64,000 nucleotides of DNA from contig JAIBAM010000006.1 of assembly GCA_019695175.1 (NCBI GenBank), positions 1-64,000 on the forward strand. Direction: 5' to 3'. Shown one piece after another: positions 16,641 to 25,368 of this stretch (positions within the stretch are counted from its first letter, which is position 1; each line of letters starts with the position of its first letter). The notes below the pieces were generated by a model. It made no database searches. It was not told where the DNA came from and saw nothing but the letters and a program-made list of their open reading frames with translations. Made by a program: the position numbers and the translations under genes. The stretch is from Bdellovibrionales bacterium (GTDB taxonomy: Bacteria > Bdellovibrionota > Bdellovibrionia > Bdellovibrionales > UBA1609).

Positions 16641-18779
16641 TTATAAAGCATAATTGAAAAGGGCATTCGCCATTATTGAATATTTATTATAGGAACTTGC
16701 CGCTTCGGAGGAAATATTGGTTGAGTAAGTTCCTGAGACATTCCAGCTCCACCATGGTTTTACCGGTTTGGTGATGCCAGTGGATACCGTTGTATTATTA
16801 TCCTGCCGAAACTCAGTCCTTTTAGAGTATTCAACTAAGTAATAATTTATACCCAAATTAAATGAGGCCGCCCCTTTAATAACAGGACGAACATAGAAAG
16901 CGCCAACCTCATACCTAGAATAATATTTATTATTTCCTTTAGCATTGTTGATAACGTAACCCGCTGAGGCCGCCAAAACCTCTTTGGCACTTTGATCCAG
17001 TAAAAAGGTTTGCAGGGTCTTAAGCGATATTTTAAGCGCATCTGCATTATCCTCACCCAAGGAGCTAGCACTTAAAGAGTCATCATTACGAAACTCTAAA
17101 AGATAAGATGAAAACCAGTTTTTATGCATTAAAAATGTATGATCAAGATTTACAATGGATGATTGTAAAACCAAATCTCTGGTTCCATCGGAATTTTCAT
17201 CCATGTATAAAACTTCGTAGGATGGCTTCAAACTAAATTTATAACCTTTTCCAAAAGCCATGCCCTTATAGGAATAGGGAATAGCCACATTCCATAAAAG
17301 AGGATCGGCCAAAGACACATCTTCATGTGACGAAAAGAGATAATAACCTGAAGCTTTAACGCCCAACTCATGGCTTAAGTTATAAAGTGGACGATATTCC
17401 ACATCTCCAGCCAAGGAGTAACGCAAATCACCTTTTTTAGTAGCGGAGCCCTGTAGAGTTTCCGTGTCGGGTGCTAATAACACATTCGAATCGTACATAA
17501 GCCCCGCACTTCCATTAACAAATATTTTTTTTGCCATGGCTTTTTTTTGTTGAATCAAAATTACTAGGCGATCCAAATACTCTTCAGCTTGCTGGTCTAA
17601 CTTGGGGTCGCTCGAAACATCAATGACCTTTTCAAAGGGAGATCTTGCTGACTCATAATCCCCTTTTCCAAATAATATAATTCCTTGATAAAACAAGGCC
17701 GAAGGAGCCAAGGGCGAATCTTTAATTTCACCCACTTCTTTTAAAAAAGACATGGCCAAATCTGGTTCATTTAATCGCATGTGACAGAGAGCCATGTAGT
17801 ATTTTTTTTCCAGTAAAATATCAGGGGTGTCTGGGGTTAATTTTAAAGTAACCAATGCTTCATTGAATTTTTCATTACGGTAAAGTGTCACTCCAAAGCG
17901 AAAATAATAGGAGGTTTCGCTTGCGTTGAGTTCAACGCTTTTATGAAACTTCTCTTCAGCTTCTTTAAACCGTCCATTTTGGTAATCCTCTAGTGCTTCT
18001 TTGGCAATTTCTTCTGCTTGTTTTTGACGAATTTCTTTTTGTTTTTCACTCATAGCCTTGAGCTGTCTTTCTCTTTCATCATTTTTTTGTCTTTCAATTT
18101 GTTCCAATCGAATTCTATCCAACAATCTCTTTGCGGCTTGGGCTGCCATTTGATCAATTTTTTTTGTTTGCTCTACTTTTTTTGCGACCTCCAATTCTTG
18201 CTTTTTTAAAAAAGGTTGTATTAAATTTTTTTTATCCCCAAGGTTATTTTTAATTTTTTGTTCTTCCGCATAGGCCTGTCGAGCTTGATTTACCTGTTCT
18301 TCCGTATCATATACATCAATAATTTTTATTTTATTTTCCCCTTCTTTATACAAAAAGGGCTTAGGTTTGATTTGATTTTGGGTCAAAAGCTGGTTGAACT
18401 TCTTTATGGCCTGTTCATTGTCTTTCATCGTCCGTAAGGGAATATATATTTCAGGGTTGATAGCAGCTCCTGAACTGTCGAGATTGACAATAAATTGACC
18501 TTGAAAAACAGAGGAATCTGGTTCGGACTCTTCCAATTGAATTTTCACTACCTTACCGGACTGAAGATCCCGTAAGAACAAAAAGGCCGAGTCTAAAATA
18601 GCACTGTTAGTGTTCCAAGCAGAGGATCCATAGATAATTTTTAAGTTTTGTTCCTTAATCTCATTTTTCATATAGCTGTCGAGAGCTAAAGAAGGCGATT
18701 GTGGGAAAACCACAGCAATAAAAATATATAAATTAAATATATTTATAATCCATGAAAGAATATTTTTACCATGGGCCAT
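16641..18779 (-). CDS. Exported TPR protein with C-terminal outer-membrane barrel-like domain
   Basis: About 712 residues. After an N-terminal export signal comes a domain of unknown type, then a highly charged coiled coil rich in Lys, Glu and Gln (about 165-265). Several TPR motifs follow, for example ALEDYQNGRFKEAEEKFHKS and MALCHMRLNEPDLAMSFLKE. The last 290 residues alternate polar and aromatic residues as in a beta-barrel and end NALFNYAL. The layout resembles TPR-barrel outer-membrane proteins. The start is uncertain: the frame opens at a TTG (18836), and the ATG at 18779 gives the best signal peptide but has a poor ribosome binding site. It follows the FecR gene on the same strand. Confidence 0.75.
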   Translation of the reverse strand: MAHGKNILSWIINIFNLYIFIAVVFPQSPSLALDSYMKNEIKEQNLKIIYGSSAWNTNSAILDSAFLFLRDLQSGKVVKIQLEESEPDSSVFQGQFIVNLDSSGAAINPEIYIPLRTMKDNEQAIKKFNQLLTQNQIKPKPFLYKEGENKIKIIDVYDTEEQVNQARQAYAEEQKIKNNLGDKKNLIQPFLKKQELEVAKKVEQTKKIDQMAAQAAKRLLDRIRLEQIERQKNDERERQLKAMSEKQKEIRQKQAEEIAKEALEDYQNGRFKEAEEKFHKSVELNASETSYYFRFGVTLYRNEKFNEALVTLKLTPDTPDILLEKKYYMALCHMRLNEPDLAMSFLKEVGEIKDSPLAPSALFYQGIILFGKGDYESARSPFEKVIDVSSDPKLDQQAEEYLDRLVILIQQKKAMAKKIFVNGSAGLMYDSNVLLAPDTETLQGSATKKGDLRYSLAGDVEYRPLYNLSHELGVKASGYYLFSSHEDVSLADPLLWNVAIPYSYKGMAFGKGYKFSLKPSYEVLYMDENSDGTRDLVLQSSIVNLDHTFLMHKNWFSSYLLEFRNDDSLSASSLGEDNADALKISLKTLQTFLLDQSAKEVLAASAGYVINNAKGNNKYYSRYEVGAFYVRPVIKGAASFNLGINYYLVEYSKRTEFRQDNNTTVSTGITKPVKPWWSWNVSGTYSTNISSEAASSYNKYSIMANALFNYAL

Positions 18780-18929
18780 TCGACGATAATACAGATTGCA
18801 CAAGATGACCACCCTTTCCCTGATTGTCCAACTCAATTATATGTGGACCAAGAAAAAAAATGGATCATAAATTAACAATCCCAGACAAAAAGAGAGTGAA
18901 AATAGATATGTGGGGACTAAAGGCTCGAA

Positions 18930-20315
18930 CTATTGATTGTTCACACGAATCATAACACTCGATTTACCATCCTGAATTATTTGGTTACAAAAATCACACA
19001 CAGGCATTGGATTCGCTGTCGTGGGCGGTAAAATCTGCATTGGGGGCATTTGCGGTTGAGTTAAATTTGGCATCACTACATTCGTCGGAACCCCAGCAAA
19101 ATCTTCAGGACGAATCATGGATCCAGGACTTAAAACGGGAGTCGTCGTTGATGACGGAATCGTAGGATTGTTTATCCCTTGACGAGGCAACCCTCCAGGC
19201 ATGGATCCAACAGATCCTGGTTCTCGATTCGAACCTGTTTCCCTGGCGCTTGTTTCCGAGGAGTTTCTACCCGTTCTTGTTGTTGACTCATCCGAAGAGC
19301 CACGTTCCCCTCTTCCCAACCCCCCCCCACTCATTACACCGCCGCCGCCACCAGCACCGCCACGGGTGTTTGCAGAGTTTTTACTTCCATCACTGGTGTT
19401 TTCATTGCGTCCATCTCTTCCCTTACCTTCATCCCTTTTTTCAGTATCCCTACCCGCTGACTTTCCATCCTCATTTTTTTCTGCATGATTCCCGTTAGAC
19501 TTTTTTGTATCCTCTTGATTTTTATTTTCACCCTCTTTGGTACTGGCCTTATCCCCATTCTTTGATTTTTCTCCCTCATTAGAATCGGACTTATTCCCTT
19601 CCTCTTTACTATTATTATCCTTCTCTTTTTGGCGCAGCCCTTCAGATTTGTTACTATCCGATTTGGCCGGTGAGTTTATTTCAGCCTGACTTTCCCGATC
19701 TAAATTGGCTAACTGTTGTGGTGGCATGGGTCGAGGGGACTGAGGCGGCGACATTCCGTTTGTTTGTGTAAACTGCCCAGGTGTCACCGACACTGAATTC
19801 AAAATAGTTCCTCCGGGTCCAGGTTGACCTACCGCTACTTCCCCGTGAAATGTAACAACTTGTGACATTCGATCTGAAACAGAAAAGGATGCTAAAAAAT
19901 CCGTACCCCGAACCCCTGCAACCGCCGTCGGTGTCTTAACCTGGAACTTAGTTGTTTTTCCATCATATTTCTGTTCCACTTTGGAACGAATTTTTCCATA
20001 AATAACGTTTAATAAAACATCCTTCTTTCCCTGATCCGGAGCATAAACATAATTTTGTATTACGATTTGTGTTTCCGGAGAAATATTTAATACATTGTTA
20101 TCTACCATTACCACTTTAGCACGGGAATCCTTCCCTGTTACTATAGCGTCTTTTGGATAAACTTTACTTCCCACCTTAGCCCGAATGGTTTGCCCATCCT
20201 TTGCAGATTTAACTTTGACATCCCCCTTTACCACCTGAAGCACGCCGTGCGTTTCGGCAGCAAAGGATTTACAAGAAAAAACAAGAGTAAAGAGAATATG
20301 AATAATGTTAAGCAT
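18930..20315 (-). CDS. FecR-domain exported protein with long disordered tail
   Basis: A 461-residue protein. A signal peptide (ending near SFA-AE) is followed by a FecR domain at about 25-160. This is recognisable from GVLQVVKGDVKV, the VYPKDAIVTG turn, VDNNVLNISPETQI and TPTAVAGVRGTDF. From about 200 to 370 the chain is a low-complexity run of Ser, Asn, Lys, Glu, Asp and Gly with no folded domain. The last part is Pro-rich and ends with a CDFC pair. In many delta-like bacteria, FecR domains of this type occur in periplasmic or surface structural proteins rather than iron signalling. Its downstream neighbour is a TPR-barrel protein, which suggests they act together. Confidence 0.82.
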   Translation of the reverse strand: MLNIIHILFTLVFSCKSFAAETHGVLQVVKGDVKVKSAKDGQTIRAKVGSKVYPKDAIVTGKDSRAKVVMVDNNVLNISPETQIVIQNYVYAPDQGKKDVLLNVIYGKIRSKVEQKYDGKTTKFQVKTPTAVAGVRGTDFLASFSVSDRMSQVVTFHGEVAVGQPGPGGTILNSVSVTPGQFTQTNGMSPPQSPRPMPPQQLANLDRESQAEINSPAKSDSNKSEGLRQKEKDNNSKEEGNKSDSNEGEKSKNGDKASTKEGENKNQEDTKKSNGNHAEKNEDGKSAGRDTEKRDEGKGRDGRNENTSDGSKNSANTRGGAGGGGGVMSGGGLGRGERGSSDESTTRTGRNSSETSARETGSNREPGSVGSMPGGLPRQGINNPTIPSSTTTPVLSPGSMIRPEDFAGVPTNVVMPNLTQPQMPPMQILPPTTANPMPVCDFCNQIIQDGKSSVMIRVNNQ

Positions 20316-20416
20316 ATAGTTATTTCGGTAAAAAAACTGTGGAACTTAATTCCATTCTCCAAACAACACAAAGTATCAATTAGATCCAGATCAAAAGGGC
20401 TTTGCCTATGTTGTGG

Positions 20417-21709
20417 TTAATGCCCACCTTCTAAAGGAAGGTCGATGGTGGTCACATTTTTCCCTACACCTGAACCACTCGTTACATCTGAACCACTCGT
20501 TACAAATTGGACTGTGATATAAGAACCTTCTCTTCCGGTGGTCACAGTGGCGTCCAAAATTGGTTCACCAACAAATTCTTCAGGGATTCTCCAACCCATA
20601 GGCTTACCTGTTTTTGGGTCTACAACATAATCAATTAAAGAGCCTTGACCAAGTAGCATGGATCGGTCAATCATTCGAACGGACCCTGTACTTAAAATAA
20701 CCGCGACCTTATCTAGTCCTTGTGGTTTCATATCGATCATGGCGTCCACCCCCAGATCGACTGAATAATGATCCATACAAAACTCTAAACATTTGAAAGC
20801 AACTTCTCTTTTTTTAAAATCTATAACAGCAAAGTTCCCTTTAAGGGCCAATAGGACCTTCCCCTCACCAAATAATCTTATTGCAACTATACCTCTATCA
20901 GAGAAAACAAAATCTTGACCAATTTGAATTGTGTCTAAAAAATCATAAGCACGAGTTCGTTGTTCTGCATATGTTCCTTGACTTGCATTATCTCTACTTT
21001 GACTAAACATTACAAAATCTAGTTGACTAACATGAAAAAAAGTATACGCATCTAAATGCTGACTTGTACTACCCTCGATAACTATCATCCTATTAGTAGT
21101 TAAAGACCCCCATACTTTATAAGTTGGTTTAAAATTCAGTCTAAATGCTATCCCATCTTTCCTTACTAATATTGCGACGGTTTCATTAAAATCGTTATTA
21201 AATACAAAAAAATTTTCGATTTGATCAGGCTGCAAAGAGATTATTTCTATCGGTAAGGGGAGGACAAAGCCAGAACTATCAACCACAATAAGGCCCACTT
21301 TCGGATGGACAATCAAGTGCAATACACCAGTACATGGCTCAAACTTAGTATCTCTAATTCTACTAGCAGTACTTAGGAAGAACTGTCTTTGACCGGTATC
21401 AACAGTTATGACTTTACTACTCTCGTTAATAAAAATAGGATTCAAATTTATTTTTGGATAAGGATCACCACCGCCAGGTATAGTCAGTGTTTCTCGACCT
21501 ATCTTGACTTGTAAATCACTACCCCTTACTTCAGCTGTTACTCTCGTTTGACTTCTCTTCGTTGAAAAAAAAGTTGGAGCTGAAGTTAATGCCGTTTCAT
21601 CATCACTCCTTGTTGCTACAAATTCACGGCATCTGACACTGCCATGGACCTGGGCCGAAGTGAACAAGAAGAAGCTAACAATCTGACAAAAAACGATAAA
21701 TCTAATCAT
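20417..21709 (-). CDS. Exported protein of unknown function, beta-rich
   Basis: A 430-residue protein with a signal peptide (MIRFIVFCQIVSFFLFTSAQVHG). The mature part is almost entirely short beta-type strands with repeated patterns such as KVGLIVVDSSGF, EGKVLLALKGNFAVIDF and DKVAVILSTGSVRMID, which could form a beta-propeller. No catalytic motif is apparent. The C-terminal VTSGSDVTSGS comes from an 18-bp tandem repeat (20470-20505). The ATG follows CGGAGAC. It lies 101 bases upstream of the FecR gene on the same strand and may be transcribed with it. Confidence 0.65.
   Translation of the reverse strand: MIRFIVFCQIVSFFLFTSAQVHGSVRCREFVATRSDDETALTSAPTFFSTKRSQTRVTAEVRGSDLQVKIGRETLTIPGGGDPYPKINLNPIFINESSKVITVDTGQRQFFLSTASRIRDTKFEPCTGVLHLIVHPKVGLIVVDSSGFVLPLPIEIISLQPDQIENFFVFNNDFNETVAILVRKDGIAFRLNFKPTYKVWGSLTTNRMIVIEGSTSQHLDAYTFFHVSQLDFVMFSQSRDNASQGTYAEQRTRAYDFLDTIQIGQDFVFSDRGIVAIRLFGEGKVLLALKGNFAVIDFKKREVAFKCLEFCMDHYSVDLGVDAMIDMKPQGLDKVAVILSTGSVRMIDRSMLLGQGSLIDYVVDPKTGKPMGWRIPEEFVGEPILDATVTTGREGSYITVQFVTSGSDVTSGSGVGKNVTTIDLPLEGGH
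20470..20505. repeat. 18-bp tandem repeat, two copies
   Basis: CTGAACCACTCGTTACAT and a copy differing only in the last base stand side by side inside the 3' end of the 430-aa gene, duplicating a six-residue Val-Thr-Ser-Gly-Ser-Asp type motif. Confidence 0.85.
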
Positions 21710-22073
21710 CGTAGTCTCCGAGATATTAAAAAAATCAATCTAGAAACTACTATTGCAATTAGTGGTCCATGCGCATATGCAGTTGCGTGATCTTCGCGGC
21801 GCCAAGTAAATCCTTGAATAAGGCCAAATATTTCATTGTCTTACTGAGGTTTCTGTTTACGACATAGTTTTCCATTACAGAATGTCGTGCCCAAATATGT
21901 CAGTTTGACTTCGCAGTTCGTTTACAACTCTTTTTTGACCCCATGCGGGAGCACTGACTAAAATTAAAGGTAACTTTGGCAGGTTACAGGGTTTTGAGTC
22001 AGTTGCGATGAATCGTTGGCATCTTACTTTAGATTGATTTTATCACAAATCAATCTTCAAAGAAGGGTCGACA
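21710..22073. other. Intergenic region, possible insertion-sequence end
   Basis: A 364-bp gap between the leftward 430-aa gene and the transposase remnant. No gene is seen. GGTAACTTTGGCAGGTTAC at about 21969-21987 is an imperfect dyad. Because the next feature is a transposase N-terminus in the plus direction, part of this stretch is probably the left end and promoter region of the lost element. The exact boundary cannot be placed. Confidence 0.4.
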
Positions 22074-22190
22074 ATGAGTCATATCGCAAGAAGACAGTAC
22101 CTCATCGCGATAATGGAGCGGTATCAAAATTCAAGAAAACATGAAAAAAATCAGATCTTAAATGATTTCTGTGCTGTATGTGGGTTAATT
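22074..22190 (+). pseudogene. Transposase N-terminal remnant (integrase-core IS family)
   Basis: About 38 residues starting MSHIARRQYLIAIMERYQ and running to ILNDFCAVCGL match the start of DDE/integrase-core transposases that begin RR-Y-L-AI--RY and contain EK--IL-EFCAVCGY-RKYAIRLL. After CGL the match ends and the frame reads into the tail of the oppositely oriented HAD gene. Everything past the N-terminus, including the catalytic domain, is missing. The break coincides with the HAD stop codon at 22189, so the element was cut, or recombined, exactly there. Confidence 0.7.
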
Positions 22191-22722
22191 AATCAGAATA
22201 TTTCACAATTTGCTGAGCCACTTCCAAAAGTGTCTCAGCATAAATTTCAGGTGATCTAAATTTAGTATGTTGAGGCGATTCAGTAAATCCAACCATAGCA
22301 CTGCGGCAACCCGCACGATGACCCGCCTCCACATCAATCATTCGGTCCCCTACCATCCAACTTTTCTTTAAATCCAAATTATAATCATATGCAGCTCGTA
22401 AAATCATTCCGGGCTGAGGTTTTCTGATAAAATGTTTTGTTTCTGTCATATAAGGGGCATAATAAATTTCCCGAAAATCAATTCCTTCATAAGCCATGTC
22501 CGCTCGAATTTTTTCATGAATTTGGTACAACTTATCAATTTCAACCAAACCTCTCGCCACACCAGATTGATTGGTTGCTCCAATGAATATAAATTGATGA
22601 TCCCTTAGCAACCGTAAAGCTTCAAAGACATCTGGATAATAGAACACCTGTTTGGGATCATTTAAATAGATTTTATCTATAATTAACGTTCCATCCCGAT
22701 CCAATATGACAGCTTTTTGCAT
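22189..22722 (-). CDS. HAD-IIIA phosphatase, GmhB/HisB-N-like
   Basis: A 177-residue cytoplasmic phosphatase of the D,D-heptose 1,7-bisphosphate phosphatase group. It shows the nucleophile motif DRDGTL (motif I), GATNQSG (motif II), RKPQPGM with the motif III Lys, and GDRMIDVEAG (motif IV). In GmhB the loop before RKPKPGM carries cysteines that bind zinc. Here that loop is YYAPYMTETKHFIRKPQPGM and has no Cys, so it is a zinc-free variant. Heptose synthesis for LPS is likely but not proven, since no other heptose gene is near. The ATG follows CAGGAG. Confidence 0.82.
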   Translation of the reverse strand: MQKAVILDRDGTLIIDKIYLNDPKQVFYYPDVFEALRLLRDHQFIFIGATNQSGVARGLVEIDKLYQIHEKIRADMAYEGIDFREIYYAPYMTETKHFIRKPQPGMILRAAYDYNLDLKKSWMVGDRMIDVEAGHRAGCRSAMVGFTESPQHTKFRSPEIYAETLLEVAQQIVKYSD

Positions 22723-22825
22723 CTATGAAACTCCTGTAATTTTTAATTATTTAATGACACCCACAGAGGAGACCCGACATTGTGGACACCACATTGAAGC
22801 ACTTCTTGATTAACACATTTCAGTT

Positions 22826-23791
22826 CTATTTCTTACTGTTTCCTTCACCTAAAGGGTGAAATTTTTCTAAAGATCGAGCCAGGTGATCAACAGAAAGGTG
22901 GGTGTATTTCTCAGTGGAGCGAAGGGAAGAGTGTCCTAACAAATCTTGCAAAATTCTTAAATCCATCCCGCTACTTAAAAGGTGGGTGGCGTAGGAGTGG
23001 CGCAACGCATGAGGATGAAGGGGTTTCAGCAACCCTGCCTGCACTCCAGACTCTCTCACAATCTGATAAGCTTTCCGAGAAGACATTGGCTTTTCACCAA
23101 ATATATACTGTTTATATTTGGTGACCTCTTTAAAAGCCCTTTCACAAACCTCTGGTAGCACCACCCATCTTTCTTTATCACCCTTTCCTTTCACACGAAG
23201 ACAACCCTCCTTGAGATCTGACCATTGCAGTTGACAAGCTTCACTCACTCTCAATCCGCCACCATAAAGTAAAATAACTAAAAGAAAGTCACGGGGAGCC
23301 CGATCGTCATTTCTCTGCCTCAAAGACTGTAAAAGTGAAATTACTTCATCCACAGAAATAAAATGGGGAATCTTAACTGGAACTTTAGGAAAATAAATTT
23401 GAAGGGCTAAATCATGTTGAATTAATTTTTGTTTGTAAAGCCAACTAAAAAAACCTCGAATGCAGGCTAATTTTCGGCACCGCGAAGACTCTTTTAGGCA
23501 ACCCCATTTTTTCAGTGCCTGACTCAATAAATTTAATAACAAACGTTCTAACTCAGTAAAATCATGTAAATATTTCCCATTTAAATGGGTTCTTTTTGGC
23601 GCCAAAGCAGTGCAATTTTGGTGATCTTCGGAGATATATAAATTTTTTTCACAGCCATAAAATCCACAAAATTGCTTTAAATCTGTGGCATAACTTTTGT
23701 ATGTATTATGTGATGCAGTTGTTGTTAACTGCAGATGTTTCAAATAGTTAGCTGAAATTTGAACTAATTTTTGGCAATCTTTAAGTGACAT
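22826..23791 (-). CDS. Tyrosine recombinase, XerC/XerD-like
   Basis: A 321-residue site-specific recombinase. All catalytic residues of the family are visible: Arg in GGLRVSEAC (near 180), Lys in VKGKGDKERWV (near 205), His and Arg in HALRHSYATHLL (near 260), His in LGHSSLRSTEKY, and the nucleophile Tyr in EKYTHLS (near 295). The N-terminal SAM-like DNA-binding domain contains an extra stretch of about 35 residues (around 50-85) compared with E. coli XerC/D. It is probably the chromosome dimer resolvase, although a phage or island integrase cannot be excluded. No dif-like site is evident next to it. Confidence 0.85.
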   Translation of the reverse strand: MSLKDCQKLVQISANYLKHLQLTTTASHNTYKSYATDLKQFCGFYGCEKNLYISEDHQNCTALAPKRTHLNGKYLHDFTELERLLLNLLSQALKKWGCLKESSRCRKLACIRGFFSWLYKQKLIQHDLALQIYFPKVPVKIPHFISVDEVISLLQSLRQRNDDRAPRDFLLVILLYGGGLRVSEACQLQWSDLKEGCLRVKGKGDKERWVVLPEVCERAFKEVTKYKQYIFGEKPMSSRKAYQIVRESGVQAGLLKPLHPHALRHSYATHLLSSGMDLRILQDLLGHSSLRSTEKYTHLSVDHLARSLEKFHPLGEGNSKK

Positions 23792-23956
23792 TTTTAGGCC
23801 TTACTTTGGTTTAAAAAAGATTCATAGTTATTTGCAAAAAATTATTGCTCATAATTCGGGCATCTGTTAGAACACATCTTCTATATCAATCGCTACAAAA
23901 AGGCTTTGAAAGCCTTGATGGGCCTTAATTACAACCTTAGCGAAGGGGCTGTACGT

Positions 23957-25036
23957 ATGTCGGGAATGGATAAGACCTCACTACTGGCAAAAAACGATGG
24001 GCAAACACTTCCTAGTTCTTCAACCGCATCTGTCACTGGTACTATGGTAGACAACAAAAAGATTATCTACAAATCAGAAATTATGCGTCAGCTGATTCGC
24101 ATGGTAGACCGGGTGGCCCCCTCCAACGCTACTGTTTTAGTTCTCGGTGAAAGCGGAACCGGTAAGGAACTTATCGCCAATGCGATCCATGAAAGGAGCT
24201 CAAGACGCTATAAGCCCTTTGTTGCTATCAACTGTGGTGCGCTAAGGGAAACTCTTCTAGAAAGCGAATTGTTCGGTCATGAAAAAGGTGCTTTCACGGG
24301 TGCCTACTCACGAAAAATTGGTTTGGCAGAAGTGGCTACAGGCGGAACCCTTTTCCTTGATGAAATTGGTGAATTGAGCCCTGGAATTCAATCTAAACTG
24401 TTACGATTTCTGCAAGAGGGTGAAATTTATCGCGTGGGAGGAAAAGATCCCATCAAAGTGGATATTCGACTGATCAGCGCAACAAATAAAGAACTAGATA
24501 AAGAAGTGGTCCGTGGCAATTTTAGGGAAGATCTTTTTTACCGTATCAACACCATTATGATTCACTCCCCTTCCCTAAGAAAACGCAAAGAAGACATCCC
24601 CTATTTGGTGGAACACTTTTTAAGTACCAATACAAATGGCTTACTTAATAGGGGTCGACAAATGTCAGAAGACGCACTGAAGCTTTTAATCAAATATGAT
24701 TGGCCGGGAAACATCCGTGAGCTGCAGAACGTTTGTGAGCGATTGCAAATTCTAGCAGAAGGTCATTTGATTGTTCCCAATGATTTACCTGATCATATTA
24801 AGAGTCCAGATCAAAAGATCATTATGGAAGATTATGACCCGTCCCTGACTCTGCATGAACTGGAGAGGCGATATATACTTAAAGCTTTAAGTTATTTTGA
24901 TGGTAACAAAACTCAGGCGGCCAATGCTTTAGGAATTACGATTAAAACTTTATATAATAAATTGCATGAGTATGGTGAGTTTGATCGCTTTGCAGTTCAT
25001 ACCAAACCACTACCTTTAAAAACCTTTCCTGCCTAA
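23957..25036 (+). CDS. Sigma-54-dependent activator (AAA+ with Fis-type HTH), no receiver domain
   Basis: An enhancer-binding protein that opens sigma-54 promoters. The AAA+ domain starts almost at the N-terminus. Walker A is GESGTGKE (near 65), the sigma-54 contact loop is GAFTGA (near 112), Walker B is GTLFLDEIGEL (near 130) and the arginine-finger region is FREDLFYRIN. The C-terminal Fis-like helix-turn-helix is at about 315-345 (GNKTQAANALGITIKTLYNKL). There is no response-regulator or GAF domain; only about 45 residues precede the AAA+ part. The frame opens at a TTG (23906), but the ATG at 23957 follows AAGGGG at the proper distance. How it is controlled is unknown. Confidence 0.93.
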   Translation: MSGMDKTSLLAKNDGQTLPSSSTASVTGTMVDNKKIIYKSEIMRQLIRMVDRVAPSNATVLVLGESGTGKELIANAIHERSSRRYKPFVAINCGALRETLLESELFGHEKGAFTGAYSRKIGLAEVATGGTLFLDEIGELSPGIQSKLLRFLQEGEIYRVGGKDPIKVDIRLISATNKELDKEVVRGNFREDLFYRINTIMIHSPSLRKRKEDIPYLVEHFLSTNTNGLLNRGRQMSEDALKLLIKYDWPGNIRELQNVCERLQILAEGHLIVPNDLPDHIKSPDQKIIMEDYDPSLTLHELERRYILKALSYFDGNKTQAANALGITIKTLYNKLHEYGEFDRFAVHTKPLPLKTFPA

Positions 25037-25368
25037 AAGAAAACCGTTAGTTCTTTCTTTCAGGAACACTGTTGCATATGAACTGACGGCTCTTGACGGA
25101 TTTTTATTGTCCATCAGGAGCTTCAGGGTGCATCTCCAGTAAATCTGACTCTCCGATTTATCTAAAAAATTACTCTTAATGATACAAAGTCTTCGAGCCC
25201 TTTCTTAGGGATTTAGGAAATGATCTATCCATTTGAAAGCGAGGACAAAAAGCAACAATTGCGGCTACTTGCGTAAAAATTACGATTTCCATTGAAACAA
25301 GTTATGGAGCTTATTAGCCTTTTAGTGTTCGACAAAAAAAGTTTCATTAACACACAAGGAGAAATCGT
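25037..25368. other. Intergenic region upstream of the barrel gene
   Basis: A 332-bp gap. Just after the activator gene, CCGTTAGTTC and GAACTGACGG (25045 to about 25089) could pair with one mismatch, a possible weak terminator without a T-run. A perfect 13-bp dyad CGTAAAAATTACG lies at 25272-25284, about 85 bases before the next ATG, and may be an operator. AAGGAG before 25369 is the ribosome binding site. Confidence 0.4.
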
